From assembly GCA_910583795.1 (NCBI GenBank), contig CAJTZQ010000062.1, positions 1 through 22,158 of the forward strand: a DNA stretch of 22,158 nt. Direction: 5' to 3'. Positions 7,024 to 15,984 of the stretch are shown here, piece after piece (within the stretch, counting starts at the first letter, position 1; each line of letters begins with the position of its first letter). This DNA is from an uncultured Muribaculaceae bacterium. GTDB taxonomy: Bacteria; Bacteroidota; Bacteroidia; Bacteroidales; Muribaculaceae. A program made the position numbers and the translations under genes. Under the pieces are notes generated by a model that had not been told where the DNA came from, did not search any database, and worked only from the letters and a program-made list of their open reading frames with translations.

Positions 7024-10000
7024 ATGGCTTTAAAGAAAGACAACAAGATCAAAAGCAATTTCTCGAAAATCACCATTGGTCTCGCCTCTCCCGAGGAGAT
7101 CAAGGCGAAAAGTAGCGGGGAAGTGCTGAAGCCTGAGACAATCAACTACCGCACTTATAAACCGGAGCGCGACGGTCTTTTCTGTGAAAAGATTTTCGGC
7201 CCGGTAAAGGATTATGAATGCCATTGCGGAAAATATAAAAGAATCCGCTATAAAGGCATTGTCTGCAACCATTGCGGTGTGGAAGTGACCGAAAAGAAAG
7301 TACGTCGCGAGAGAATGGGTCATATCGAACTGGTTGTTCCCGTTGCTCACATCTGGTATTTCCGTTCGCTTCCTAATAAGATTGGCTATCTGCTCGGTCT
7401 TCCCTCAAAGAAACTCGATGCAGTGATCTATTATGAGCGCTACGTCGTGATCAATCCTGGAACTTCCGGCAGGGAGAAACTCGATCTTCTCACTGAAGAA
7501 GAATATCTTGAAATAGTAGACAAGCTTCCTGAAGAGAATAGATTCCTTCCTGACGATGATCCTAATAAATTTGTTGCCAAGATGGGTGCAGAGGCCATCT
7601 ATGATCTTCTCAAAGAGATAGATCTCGTGCATCTGGCAGCAGATCTCCGCCACAAGGCAAATATAGATGGCTCTCAGCAAAGAAAGACAGAAGCTTTGAA
7701 GCGACTGCAGGTGGTGAATTCTTTCCTCGCTTCAGCAGACCGCAACAAGCCTGAGTGGATGGTTCTGAAGGCTGTGCCGGTGATTCCGCCGGAGCTTCGA
7801 CCTCTTGTGCCTCTTGACGGCGGACGCTTTGCGACATCTGACCTCAACGACCTTTATCGTCGTGTAATAATACGTAACAACCGTCTGAAACGACTAATAG
7901 AGATTCAGGCTCCAGAGGTGATTCTCCGCAACGAGAAACGTCTCCTTCAGGAAGCTGTAGACTCACTTCTTGACAACAGCCGCAAGGCGTCTGCAGTCAA
8001 AAGCGATGTCAACCGTCCTCTCAAGTCTCTCTCAGACAGCCTTAAGGGTAAGCAAGGACGTTTCCGTCAGAACTTGCTGGGTAAGCGTGTTGACTATTCC
8101 GCGCGTTCGGTTATCGTTGTTGGTCCTGAGCTTAAGATGCATGAATGTGGCATTCCTAAACTCATGGCGGCTGAACTTTACAAACCGTTCATTATCCGTA
8201 AGCTTATTGAACGTGGCATTGTGAAGACAGTTAAGAGTGCCAAAAAGATTGTTGACCGTAAGGAACCCGTTGTATGGGACATCCTTGAGCACGTGATGAA
8301 AGGTCACCCGGTATTGCTTAACCGTGCCCCGACTCTTCACCGTCTCGGCATTCAGGCATTCCAGCCAAAGATGATTGAAGGAAAGGCTATCCAGCTCCAC
8401 CCGCTCGCATGTACCGCGTTCAACGCGGACTTTGATGGCGACCAGATGGCAGTTCACCTTCCTCTCGGCAACGAAGCAATTCTTGAGGCTCAGATGCTGA
8501 TGCTTGGCGCTCACAATATCCTTAACCCGGCTAACGGCGCTCCTATCACCGTACCTTCTCAAGACATGGTTCTCGGTCTTTATTATATCACCAAGCTTCG
8601 TCCAGGGGCAAAAGGTGAGGGCACTAAATTCTATGGTCCTGAAGAAGCGGAGATCGCCTATAATGAAGGGAAAGTGACACTTCATGCACCTGTTTCAGTG
8701 CTTGTCGATGATATCGATGAGAATGGAAATACGGTAAAGGTGATGAAAGAAAATACCTCGGTAGGTCGTGTATTGTTCAATCAATATGTGCCTAAAGAGA
8801 TAGGATATGTCAACGAAATCATATCTAAGAAATCACTCAGGACAATCATCGGAAAAGTGATCAAGACTTGTGGTGTGACTCGTTCGGCTCAATTCCTTGA
8901 TGATATCAAGAACCTCGGATATAAGATGGCGTTCCGTGGAGGTCTGTCGTTCAATCTTGGTGACGTTATCATTCCTAAGGAGAAAGAGGAATATGTGGCT
9001 GAAGGATATGCACAGGTTGAAGAAGTGCTTCAGAACTATGCGATGGGTCTGATAGGTGATAACGACCGATATAACCAGGTCATCGATATCTGGACACATG
9101 TCAATGCCCGTCTTGCCGACACTCTGATGAAGCAGATGAAGGAAGACCAGCAAGGCTTCAACTCTGTCTACATGATGCTTGATTCAGGCGCCCGTGGTTC
9201 TAAAGACCAGATCCGTCAGCTCTCAGGTATGCGTGGTCTTATGGCTAAACCGCAGAAAGCAGGTGCTGAGGGTGGTCAGATCATCGAGAACCCGATTCTT
9301 GCGAACTTCAAGGAAGGTTTGTCTGTGTTGGAGTACTTTATCTCTACCCACGGTGCCCGTAAGGGTCTTGCCGATACCGCGCTTAAGACAGCCGACGCCG
9401 GTTATCTTACCCGTCGTCTTGTCGACGTGGCTCACGATGTCATTATCACAGAAGAAGACTGTGGAACTCTCCGTGGTCTTGAATGCCGCGAGATTAAGAA
9501 CAATGAAGAGGTCGTTGCCTCGCTCAGCGAGCGTATCCTCGGTCGTGTATCAGTTCACGATATCATCGACCCATATACTAACGAGGTCATTGTGGCTGCT
9601 GGTGAAGAAATCACAGAAATCGCTGCAGACCGTATCGAAAAGTCTCCGATTGAATCAGTTGAGATCCGTTCGGTGCTCACATGTGAGTCAAAGAAAGGCG
9701 TTTGTGCGAAGTGTTATGGACGCAATCTTTCTAACCACCGCATGGTTCAGAAAGGTGAGGCAGTCGGCGTGATCGCTGCACAGTCTGTCGGAGAGCCCGG
9801 TACGCAGCTTACTCTTCGAACATTCCACGTCGGTGGTGTTGCAAGTAACGTCGCAGCTATCAAGGACGTGACTTCAAGATATGACGGTAGACTTGAAATT
9901 GACGAGCTCCGTACTGTCAAGAATAAGGATAATGTAGATGTTGTGGTAGGTCGTATGGCAGAAATGCGTATTGTCGAGCCCAAGTCAGGTATTATCTTAA

Positions 10001-11283
10001 CAACTGCAAATATCCCCTACGGATCCAAACTCTATTTCAAAGATGGAGACACCGTTAAGGTGGGCGACATGATCTGCGAATGGGACCCCTTCAATGCCGT
10101 AATAGTCGCAGAAGAGGGTGGTAAGGTAAAATTCGAGAACATGGATGAGGGTGTCACCTTCCGCACTGAAAGCGATGAGGGCACAAACCTCAGTGAGAAG
10201 ATTATCATAGAATCTAAAGACAGAACTAAAGTTCCGGCAGCAGAATTCTACGATAACGAGGGCAACCTTGTCCGCACATACTCTCTTCCTGTTGGAGCCC
10301 ATCTCCTTATAAATGAGGGAGAGGTTCTTACTCCGGGTGAGGTGTTTGTGAAGATACCCCGTTCTTCCGGTAATGCCGGTGACATCACCGGCGGTCTTCC
10401 CCGTGTCACCGAGCTATTCGAGGCGCGCAACCCGAGCAATCCCGCTGTGGTCAGCGAAATCGATGGCGAGGTTAAATTCGGCAAGATCAAACGTGGTAAC
10501 CGCGAAATTTCTGTCACTTCCAAACTTGGAGAGGAAAAGAAATATCTTGTGCCTCTGTCAAAGCAGATTCTCGTTCAGGAGAACGACTTTGTTCGCGCCG
10601 GCACACCGCTTTCAGACGGTCATATCACTCCTGCTGATATCCTTAACATCAAGGGACCTACGGCAGTACAGGATTACATCGTTAATGAGGTTCAGGACGT
10701 TTACCGTATGCAGGGTGTGAAGATCAACGATAAGCATTTTGAGGTGATCGTACGCCAGATGATGCGTAAGGTCAACATCCTTGATCCGGGTGATACCCGC
10801 TTCCTTGAACAGCAGGTTGTTGATAAGCTTGAATTTATGGAAGAGAATGACAACATCTGGGGTAAGAAAGTGATCACCGATGCCGGAGATTCTACAACTT
10901 ATCTTGCTGGTCAGATCATCACAGTCCGTAAGCTTCGTGATGAGAACTCTGCTCTTAAGCGCAAAGACCTCCGCATCATGGAAGTACGTGATGCTGTGCC
11001 TGCCACATCGGAGCAGATTCTTCAGGGCATCACACGTGCGGCTCTTCAGACATCAAGCTTTATGTCTGCCGCATCATTCCAGGAGACAACCAAGGTGCTC
11101 AACGAGGCAGCCATCAACGGTAAGACGGATACTCTCGAGGGCATGAAGGAAAATGTGATCTGTGGTCACTTGATTCCTGCAGGCACCGGTCTAAGGGAAT
11201 ATAACCGGCTTGTGGTTGCTAACAAAGACGAGTATGCAGCACTTCAGCTCACAGATAATCCTGAAGAACTCGTGATAGATTAA
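7024..11283 (+). CDS. rpoC: DNA-directed RNA polymerase subunit beta prime
   Basis: The beta prime subunit (1419 residues) carries the active-site magnesium. The motif NADFDGD is at 467-473, with D469, D471 and D473 as metal ligands. The N-terminal zinc site is C66, C68, C81 and C84. The second zinc site is C813, C887, C894 and C897, each with the spacing seen in E. coli. The bridge-helix and trigger-loop regions surround GEPGTQLTLRTFHVGG. Unlike most genes here, it has a Shine-Dalgarno-like AGAAGGAG at 7004-7011, 12 bases before the ATG. The gene ends 19 bases before a perfect palindromic terminator. Confidence 0.99.
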   Translation: MALKKDNKIKSNFSKITIGLASPEEIKAKSSGEVLKPETINYRTYKPERDGLFCEKIFGPVKDYECHCGKYKRIRYKGIVCNHCGVEVTEKKVRRERMGHIELVVPVAHIWYFRSLPNKIGYLLGLPSKKLDAVIYYERYVVINPGTSGREKLDLLTEEEYLEIVDKLPEENRFLPDDDPNKFVAKMGAEAIYDLLKEIDLVHLAADLRHKANIDGSQQRKTEALKRLQVVNSFLASADRNKPEWMVLKAVPVIPPELRPLVPLDGGRFATSDLNDLYRRVIIRNNRLKRLIEIQAPEVILRNEKRLLQEAVDSLLDNSRKASAVKSDVNRPLKSLSDSLKGKQGRFRQNLLGKRVDYSARSVIVVGPELKMHECGIPKLMAAELYKPFIIRKLIERGIVKTVKSAKKIVDRKEPVVWDILEHVMKGHPVLLNRAPTLHRLGIQAFQPKMIEGKAIQLHPLACTAFNADFDGDQMAVHLPLGNEAILEAQMLMLGAHNILNPANGAPITVPSQDMVLGLYYITKLRPGAKGEGTKFYGPEEAEIAYNEGKVTLHAPVSVLVDDIDENGNTVKVMKENTSVGRVLFNQYVPKEIGYVNEIISKKSLRTIIGKVIKTCGVTRSAQFLDDIKNLGYKMAFRGGLSFNLGDVIIPKEKEEYVAEGYAQVEEVLQNYAMGLIGDNDRYNQVIDIWTHVNARLADTLMKQMKEDQQGFNSVYMMLDSGARGSKDQIRQLSGMRGLMAKPQKAGAEGGQIIENPILANFKEGLSVLEYFISTHGARKGLADTALKTADAGYLTRRLVDVAHDVIITEEDCGTLRGLECREIKNNEEVVASLSERILGRVSVHDIIDPYTNEVIVAAGEEITEIAADRIEKSPIESVEIRSVLTCESKKGVCAKCYGRNLSNHRMVQKGEAVGVIAAQSVGEPGTQLTLRTFHVGGVASNVAAIKDVTSRYDGRLEIDELRTVKNKDNVDVVVGRMAEMRIVEPKSGIILTTANIPYGSKLYFKDGDTVKVGDMICEWDPFNAVIVAEEGGKVKFENMDEGVTFRTESDEGTNLSEKIIIESKDRTKVPAAEFYDNEGNLVRTYSLPVGAHLLINEGEVLTPGEVFVKIPRSSGNAGDITGGLPRVTELFEARNPSNPAVVSEIDGEVKFGKIKRGNREISVTSKLGEEKKYLVPLSKQILVQENDFVRAGTPLSDGHITPADILNIKGPTAVQDYIVNEVQDVYRMQGVKINDKHFEVIVRQMMRKVNILDPGDTRFLEQQVVDKLEFMEENDNIWGKKVITDAGDSTTYLAGQIITVRKLRDENSALKRKDLRIMEVRDAVPATSEQILQGITRAALQTSSFMSAASFQETTKVLNEAAINGKTDTLEGMKENVICGHLIPAGTGLREYNRLVVANKDEYAALQLTDNPEELVID

Positions 11284-11302
11284 AATTTAATAGATATTTA
11301 GA

Positions 11303-11342
11303 CAACAAAAAAGCCGGTGTACGTACACCGGCTTTTTTGTTG
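11303..11342. terminator. Bidirectional terminator, perfect 40-base palindrome
   Basis: Arms 11303-11322 and 11323-11342 are exact reverse complements. The GC core is GCCGGTGT (11313-11320) with ACACCGGC (11325-11332). Six A residues precede it (11307-11312) and six T residues follow it (11333-11338), so it reads as an intrinsic terminator on both strands. It serves rpoC on the plus strand and the converging SIMPL-domain gene on the minus strand. Confidence 0.92.
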
Positions 11343-11352
11343 CTTAATTATG

Positions 11353-12078
11353 TTAGTCTTTGAGGTAGTATACTATTGTGGAGACAACACGCACCCGTTT
11401 AATATAAGGTGTGTATTGGTCGCGATCTTCAATTGAAAACTGGCCTTGCGATGCTGTCTTGATCTTGCCGAGTTCGCTGTCAGAATCATCGGCAAATTTG
11501 TTTGCCGCCTCCCTTGCATTCTTTGTTGCATCAGCGATCATACCCGGTTTGATTGTGTTGAGGTCGGTATATTCATAAGTGGTTTGATATTGATAGTCTC
11601 CTGCTACAATTGCTATTCCTTGTTTCAGTAGCTCTGTCTGACGCTCTATTAGCTTGCGCACATTGTCTACTTGTGAAGAAGTGACCACAACTACATTGGT
11701 TACATTATATCTGTAGGGAAGTGGATTGGAATTATATCTGTCTGCCTGCATATCAACAACCTGCGGCGCATTGACAGATATTTCGGCATCCTTTATGCCG
11801 TTTGTTTTCAGGAATGAAAGTATTGCCGCATTTGTTTTTTCGATGTTTGAGTAGATTGAAGGCAGATCGTTTCCAACTTCTTTGCTTACGATAGGCCAGG
11901 TCACCTTGTTGGCAGCAACCTCTTTTTCTGAAAGTCCACGTACGGTCACCACTCTCTGATTGTCTGAAATGCTGGTTAATCCGCGTCTCACTTGCACCCC
12001 AAGCAATAGGAGCCCGATTCCGATCAGAAGTCCGCAAGCGGTGGCGGAAAATGAAATTTTAGGTTTTTGTGTGTCCAT
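11353..12078 (-). CDS. Membrane-anchored SIMPL-domain (DUF541) protein
   Basis: This 241-residue protein belongs to the SIMPL/DUF541 family (relatives: E. coli YggE, Brucella BP26), whose biochemical role is poorly defined; YggE has been linked to oxidative stress. A short polar N-terminus is followed by one hydrophobic segment at about residues 11-29, without an obvious signal-peptidase site, so it is probably an inner-membrane anchor with the rest in the periplasm. The SIMPL domain starts with RVVTVRGLSEKEVAANKVTW (residues 42-61) and fills the protein; the C-terminal part has the family-typical ATKNAREAANKFADDS. It stands alone, converging on rpoC and sharing its terminator. No convincing promoter was found upstream. 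Confidence 0.85.
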   Translation of the reverse strand: MDTQKPKISFSATACGLLIGIGLLLLGVQVRRGLTSISDNQRVVTVRGLSEKEVAANKVTWPIVSKEVGNDLPSIYSNIEKTNAAILSFLKTNGIKDAEISVNAPQVVDMQADRYNSNPLPYRYNVTNVVVVTSSQVDNVRKLIERQTELLKQGIAIVAGDYQYQTTYEYTDLNTIKPGMIADATKNAREAANKFADDSDSELGKIKTASQGQFSIEDRDQYTPYIKRVRVVSTIVYYLKD

Positions 12079-12487
12079 AAATTTTAGTAAATTAATGTGG
12101 AGGTAGATTTAGCTAAAAACATATTATGGCTAATGCGATTTAGTCTTCCTAAGATGAAAGCCACTATTTAAGAAACTGTTTGAAATATATTTTATCTTGT
12201 CATTGAGATCTTTGCCGTCATCTTTTTGATATTAATTCAGTTATTAAGGATCCACATAACTTCATCATAAATATCGAAAATCTTTCTGATGAATTCTCTC
12301 AAATTCTTCGAAAAATAAATTTAAACAGTTACAAAAGCATAAGCCTTTCTTAAATAACATCGAAAGTGGATATTTGATACAAGATATTCAACATTTTTTT
12401 AGTAATTTTGCGAAAGAAAGAAAAGTAGTGCCGTTTCACTGGTTTTGTCATGTGATGTGAGTGCTAAACTTTACAATTAGAACAACA
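12079..12487. other. AT-rich gap between divergent SIMPL and pheS genes
   Basis: The 409 bases separate two divergently transcribed genes. Neither strand shows a convincing short coding frame, tRNA or terminator. Only one promoter-like element was found, in front of pheS. The pheS frame is open back to a GTG at 12461, but no codon-start context supports that extension. The gap is long for a simple divergent promoter pair, so part of it may be untranslated leader. Confidence 0.6.
12403..12410 (+). promoter_or_regulatory. Candidate -7 promoter box for pheS
   Basis: TAATTTTG matches the Bacteroidota -7 consensus TAnnTTTG exactly. The nearest upstream TTTG (12373-12376) is 26 bases away, longer than the usual spacing of about 19-21, so the -33 element is weak or absent. 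A start near 12417 would give pheS a leader of about 70 bases. Confidence 0.3.
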
Positions 12488-13513
12488 ATGATTGATAAGA
12501 TAAACCGGATCAAAGAAGAAGTGGCTGCCGCCACAGCTTCCACTCTACAGGAGGTGGAGGAACTACGCATTAAATATTTAAGCAAAAAAGGAATCGTCTC
12601 GGGTCTTATGGCAGATTTCCGCAATGTGCCTGCGGAAAGCAAGCGTGAATTGGGTCAGAAACTCAATGAACTAAAAAATGACGTTACAGAAAAGATCAAC
12701 AGCCTGAAAGAACAATTGCAGGCAGGTGCAGACAGTGAGGCATCTTCAATCGATCTTACCCGCACTGCGACTCCGTTCCCGGTAGGTTCCCGCCATCCTC
12801 TATCTATTGTGAAGAATGATATAATCCGGATTTTTGCCGGTATGGGGTTCACAATTGCGGAAGGTCCGGAAATTGAAGACGACTGGCATGTGTTTTCATC
12901 ACTAAATTTCCCTGCTGACCATCCGGCACGCGATATGCAAGACACTTTCTTTATTTCCCGCAATCCGGTAGATGTATTGCTTCGCACACACACTTCATCT
13001 GTCCAGACTCGTGTGATGGAGAAGACGCAGCCCCCCATTCGTATCGTTTGTCCCGGACGTGTATATCGTAATGAGGCTATTTCGGCGCGTGCCCATTGTT
13101 TCTTCCATCAGGTAGAGGGATTGTATATTGATAAGAACGTTTCTTTCGCTGATCTTAAGCAGGTGCTTCTGAATTTTGCTAAAGAAATGTTTGGAGCTGA
13201 GACTAAAATCCGTCTTCGTCCTTCATATTTCCCCTTTACAGAGCCCTCTGCAGAGATGGATATAAGCTGCGACCTCTGTGGAGGCAAGGGATGTGCATTC
13301 TGTAAAGGTACAGGATGGGTTGAAATACTTGGTTGCGGTATGGTCGACCCCAATGTGCTCAAAGCTTGTGGAATTGATCCGGAAGTATATTCCGGCTATG
13401 CTTTCGGTATGGGTATCGAGCGTATCACAAACCTCAAATATCGCGTAAAGGATCTCCGAATGTTCAGTGAAAACGATGTGCGTTTCCTTGCTGAATTTGA
13501 ATCCGCACGCTAA
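12488..13513 (+). CDS. pheS: Phenylalanine--tRNA ligase alpha subunit
   Basis: PheS (341 residues from the ATG at 12488) is the catalytic alpha subunit of the heterotetrameric class II enzyme that charges tRNA-Phe. The N-terminal coiled coil (about residues 1-90) binds tRNA. The core starts near HPLSIVKNDIIRIFAGMGF. Motif 2 lies around RIVCPGRVYRNEAISARAH, and motif 3 is GYAFGMGIERI near the end. A cysteine knuckle C261-x2-C264-x4-C269-x2-C272 interrupts the region before LGCGMVDPNVL and could bind zinc. The ATG at 12488 is preferred over GTG 12461 because family proteins start with this helix. pheT is not adjacent, which is common in Bacteroidota. nth follows after 12 bases. Confidence 0.97.
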   Translation: MIDKINRIKEEVAAATASTLQEVEELRIKYLSKKGIVSGLMADFRNVPAESKRELGQKLNELKNDVTEKINSLKEQLQAGADSEASSIDLTRTATPFPVGSRHPLSIVKNDIIRIFAGMGFTIAEGPEIEDDWHVFSSLNFPADHPARDMQDTFFISRNPVDVLLRTHTSSVQTRVMEKTQPPIRIVCPGRVYRNEAISARAHCFFHQVEGLYIDKNVSFADLKQVLLNFAKEMFGAETKIRLRPSYFPFTEPSAEMDISCDLCGGKGCAFCKGTGWVEILGCGMVDPNVLKACGIDPEVYSGYAFGMGIERITNLKYRVKDLRMFSENDVRFLAEFESAR

Positions 13514-13525
13514 AATAAATTTGTC

Positions 13526-14197
13526 TTGACTACAAAAGAAAGATATAACGGAATAATTGCTTGGTTTTCGGAGAATATGCCTTCTCCGGAAACCGAGTTG
13601 CATTATGACACTCCTTTTCATTTGCTTTTGGCTGTGATCTTATCTGCCCAGTGCACGGATAAGAGGGTGAACATAGTGACGCCACCATTATTTGAGGCGT
13701 ATCCGGATCCCCTTTCGTTGGCTTCTGCCACAGAAGAAGAGGTGTTTCCGTATATCAAGAGTGTAACCTTCCCCAACAACAAGACCCGTCATCTCATTCG
13801 CGCGGCAAAGGTGCTGGTCGAGGAATTTGGTGGTGAAATGCCTTCAGATATCGACAACCTCATGAAACTTCCCGGAGTTGGAAGGAAGACAGCCAATGTG
13901 ATGCTTGCCGTTGTATGGAATAAAGCTGCAATGGCGGTAGATACTCATGTATTCCGAGTGAGCAACAGAATCGGTTTGACCAACAATTCCAAGACTCCGT
14001 TAGCAACAGAGAAAACCTTGATGAAATATATTCCGGGAGAGATCGCTCCAAAAGCGCATCATTGGCTGATTCTACATGGCAGATACGTTTGCAAGGCACG
14101 AAAACCAGAGTGTGAAGACTGCGGAATAAAACAATGGTGCCGCACCTTTGAAAAGCAACAAAAGATGTATACCCCTCCTTCGCTCGTAAATGGATGA
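13526..14197 (+). CDS. nth: Endonuclease III (DNA glycosylase/AP lyase)
   Basis: Nth (223 residues) removes oxidised pyrimidines from DNA and cuts the abasic site by beta-elimination. The helix-hairpin-helix is LPGVGRKTANVMLAV with catalytic lysine K121. The catalytic aspartate is D139 in AVDTHVFRV. The 4Fe-4S cluster loop has C189, C196, C199 and C205 with the standard C-x6-C-x2-C-x5-C spacing. Every key residue is shifted by only one or two positions from E. coli Nth. The start is TTG at 13526, 12 bases after the pheS stop; no ATG before residue 18 is available and the family N-terminus begins here. The short gap suggests co-transcription with pheS and possibly coupled translation. Confidence 0.96.
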   Translation: MTTKERYNGIIAWFSENMPSPETELHYDTPFHLLLAVILSAQCTDKRVNIVTPPLFEAYPDPLSLASATEEEVFPYIKSVTFPNNKTRHLIRAAKVLVEEFGGEMPSDIDNLMKLPGVGRKTANVMLAVVWNKAAMAVDTHVFRVSNRIGLTNNSKTPLATEKTLMKYIPGEIAPKAHHWLILHGRYVCKARKPECEDCGIKQWCRTFEKQQKMYTPPSLVNG

Positions 14198-14213
14198 ATT
14201 TGATACATTAGGA

Positions 14214-14259
14214 TAAAAATATTACGACCGGCTAACCTTAGCCGGTCGTAATATTTTTA
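14214..14259. terminator. Bidirectional terminator between nth and acyl-CoA synthetase
   Basis: A perfect 21-bp stem is formed by arms 14214-14234 and 14239-14259 around the four-base loop ACCT. The GC-rich centre is ACGACCGGCTA with TAGCCGGTCGT. The outer part supplies A-runs on one side and T-runs on the other, so it can terminate nth on the plus strand and the converging gene on the minus strand. Confidence 0.92.
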
Positions 14260-14276
14260 TTATCATTATAACGGTT

Positions 14277-15968
14277 TTAGACTTGATATAAGAAGCGTTT
14301 TATGCTTCGTTTCGGAGTCTTTTCAAATTCTTTGTCCATCAGGCGGTGTGAGCTTAGCTTACTGTATGACTCAAGATCTTTGTTGACGTCCTTGATGTTC
14401 TGGACCATGATTTTATCAACATCAGCGGTCGATAGACCTTTTGCTGTGGCTGCATCCGTGTCGGGAACAATCAGAGCCACGAGTTTGCCGTGGTCATCGA
14501 TTACAAGTGATTCTGCCACATAAGGCATATTGTTGATCTTTTGTTCGATTTCTTCAGGATAGATATTCTGTCCGGATGGTCCGAGAATCATAGTCTTGGA
14601 GCGTCCGCTTATTGAGATCATGCCGTCTTTTGAAATGGTTCCCATATCGCCGGTATTCATCCATCCGTCGTTATGTGGGAACACCTCACGGGTTGCCTCT
14701 TCATTCTTGTAATAGCCGCGCATGACGTTGTCACCCTTGACCATTACGTTGCCTGGAATATGTTCAGGATCGGGAGAATCGATCTTTACTTCCATTCGGT
14801 CTACTATCCTTCCTACTGTGTGAGGGATTGACTCTTCCGGTGGAGCATAAGTTAGAAGCGGTCCGCATTCTGTCATTCCATATCCTACGGTGACCGGGAA
14901 GCCGATTCTGTAAAGAAACTTCTCCACTTCGGCATTCAATGGTGCGCCTCCAATGATAATTTCAAGCACTTGACCACCAAATGCATTTATAAGAGTTTCT
15001 TTTATTTTCCCATATATACGGTTGTTGACAAAAGGTATTTTGAGCAATACGCTCATCAATGGAGTATGAATCTTCGGGAAAACTTTTGATCTTATAATCT
15101 TCTCCAATACCAAAGGCACCGTGATGATCAGTTTGGGACGCACCTCTGCGAAAGCTCCGAGAAGCACTTTAGGCGACGGAACCTTGGTGAGGAAATGACA
15201 ATGGCAACCTTTTACGAAAGGATGTAGCATTTCAATCACCATTCCATACAGGTGTCCGAGCGGAAGCATATTGACCATTCCGTCTCCCGGTTTCAGGAAG
15301 TCAAGATCGTCTATACTGTAGCGTATGTTGCTCCAGATGCTCAGGAATGGGAGCATCACTCCCTTGGGAGCTCCTGTGGAGCCGGAAGTGTAGTTGATCA
15401 CAGCCAAGTCTTCCGGATTGTCATGGAAATAATTCAGATTGTCGGGAGTGAACGCTTGCGGATATTTTTTGCCGAATATCTTGTTGAGGTCATTCCTTGT
15501 TTCCGTAAGCTTTTTACTTTTGGAGAACGCTAAGCCTTCTTCAGAAATATAGAATGCCCCTATAAGAGAGGGAAGTTTGTCCTTATCAAGTTTCTCGAAA
15601 ATCGCCTTGTCGACAAACAATATTTTCGCTTCGCTATGATTAACAAGGGTATGTATGTTTTCAGGCTTGAATTCATGAAGAATAGGAACAGCCACCGCAC
15701 CATAGGTGAGGCAGCTGATAAAGACTACAGCCCAACATGCGGAATTTTTGCCGCATATGGCTATTTTGTCGCCGGGTTTAATACCTGCGGAATTATAAAT
15801 GATATGAAGTTTCTCAACATTTTCAGCCACTTCAGAGAATTTGAAACTGATGCCGCCGAGATCAGATAGTGCCATCAAGTTCCAATTTTTCTTTATAGCG
15901 TCTTCTATGATATGGTTGAGTGAGCGCTTGTCGTATGGGAGAGGTTGCGAAATATCATTTTTTGCCAT
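14277..15968 (-). CDS. AMP-dependent long-chain acyl-CoA synthetase-like ligase
   Basis: The 563-residue protein is an adenylate-forming ligase that most resembles long-chain fatty-acid CoA ligases: it would activate a carboxylic acid with ATP and pass it to CoA. The phosphate-binding loop YTSGSTGAPKG is at 193-203, the GYGMTECGP motif sits mid-protein, and the adenylate-binding stretch MNTGDMGTISKDGMISISGR follows. The C-terminal lysine motif is TPKRSIKRF with K557 the likely catalytic lysine. No membrane segment or signal is visible, so it is cytosolic or peripheral. It is the second gene of a pair, 16 bases after the thioredoxin-like lipoprotein. The exact substrate cannot be read from sequence. 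Confidence 0.88.
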   Translation of the reverse strand: MAKNDISQPLPYDKRSLNHIIEDAIKKNWNLMALSDLGGISFKFSEVAENVEKLHIIYNSAGIKPGDKIAICGKNSACWAVVFISCLTYGAVAVPILHEFKPENIHTLVNHSEAKILFVDKAIFEKLDKDKLPSLIGAFYISEEGLAFSKSKKLTETRNDLNKIFGKKYPQAFTPDNLNYFHDNPEDLAVINYTSGSTGAPKGVMLPFLSIWSNIRYSIDDLDFLKPGDGMVNMLPLGHLYGMVIEMLHPFVKGCHCHFLTKVPSPKVLLGAFAEVRPKLIITVPLVLEKIIRSKVFPKIHTPLMSVLLKIPFVNNRIYGKIKETLINAFGGQVLEIIIGGAPLNAEVEKFLYRIGFPVTVGYGMTECGPLLTYAPPEESIPHTVGRIVDRMEVKIDSPDPEHIPGNVMVKGDNVMRGYYKNEEATREVFPHNDGWMNTGDMGTISKDGMISISGRSKTMILGPSGQNIYPEEIEQKINNMPYVAESLVIDDHGKLVALIVPDTDAATAKGLSTADVDKIMVQNIKDVNKDLESYSKLSSHRLMDKEFEKTPKRSIKRFLYQV

Positions 15969-15984
15969 AACAGATAGAGGTGGA

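Noticed and set aside
12461..12487. GTG start nine codons upstream for pheS
   Set aside because: The ATG at 12488 begins the family-typical N-terminal helix and has the usual A-rich leader.
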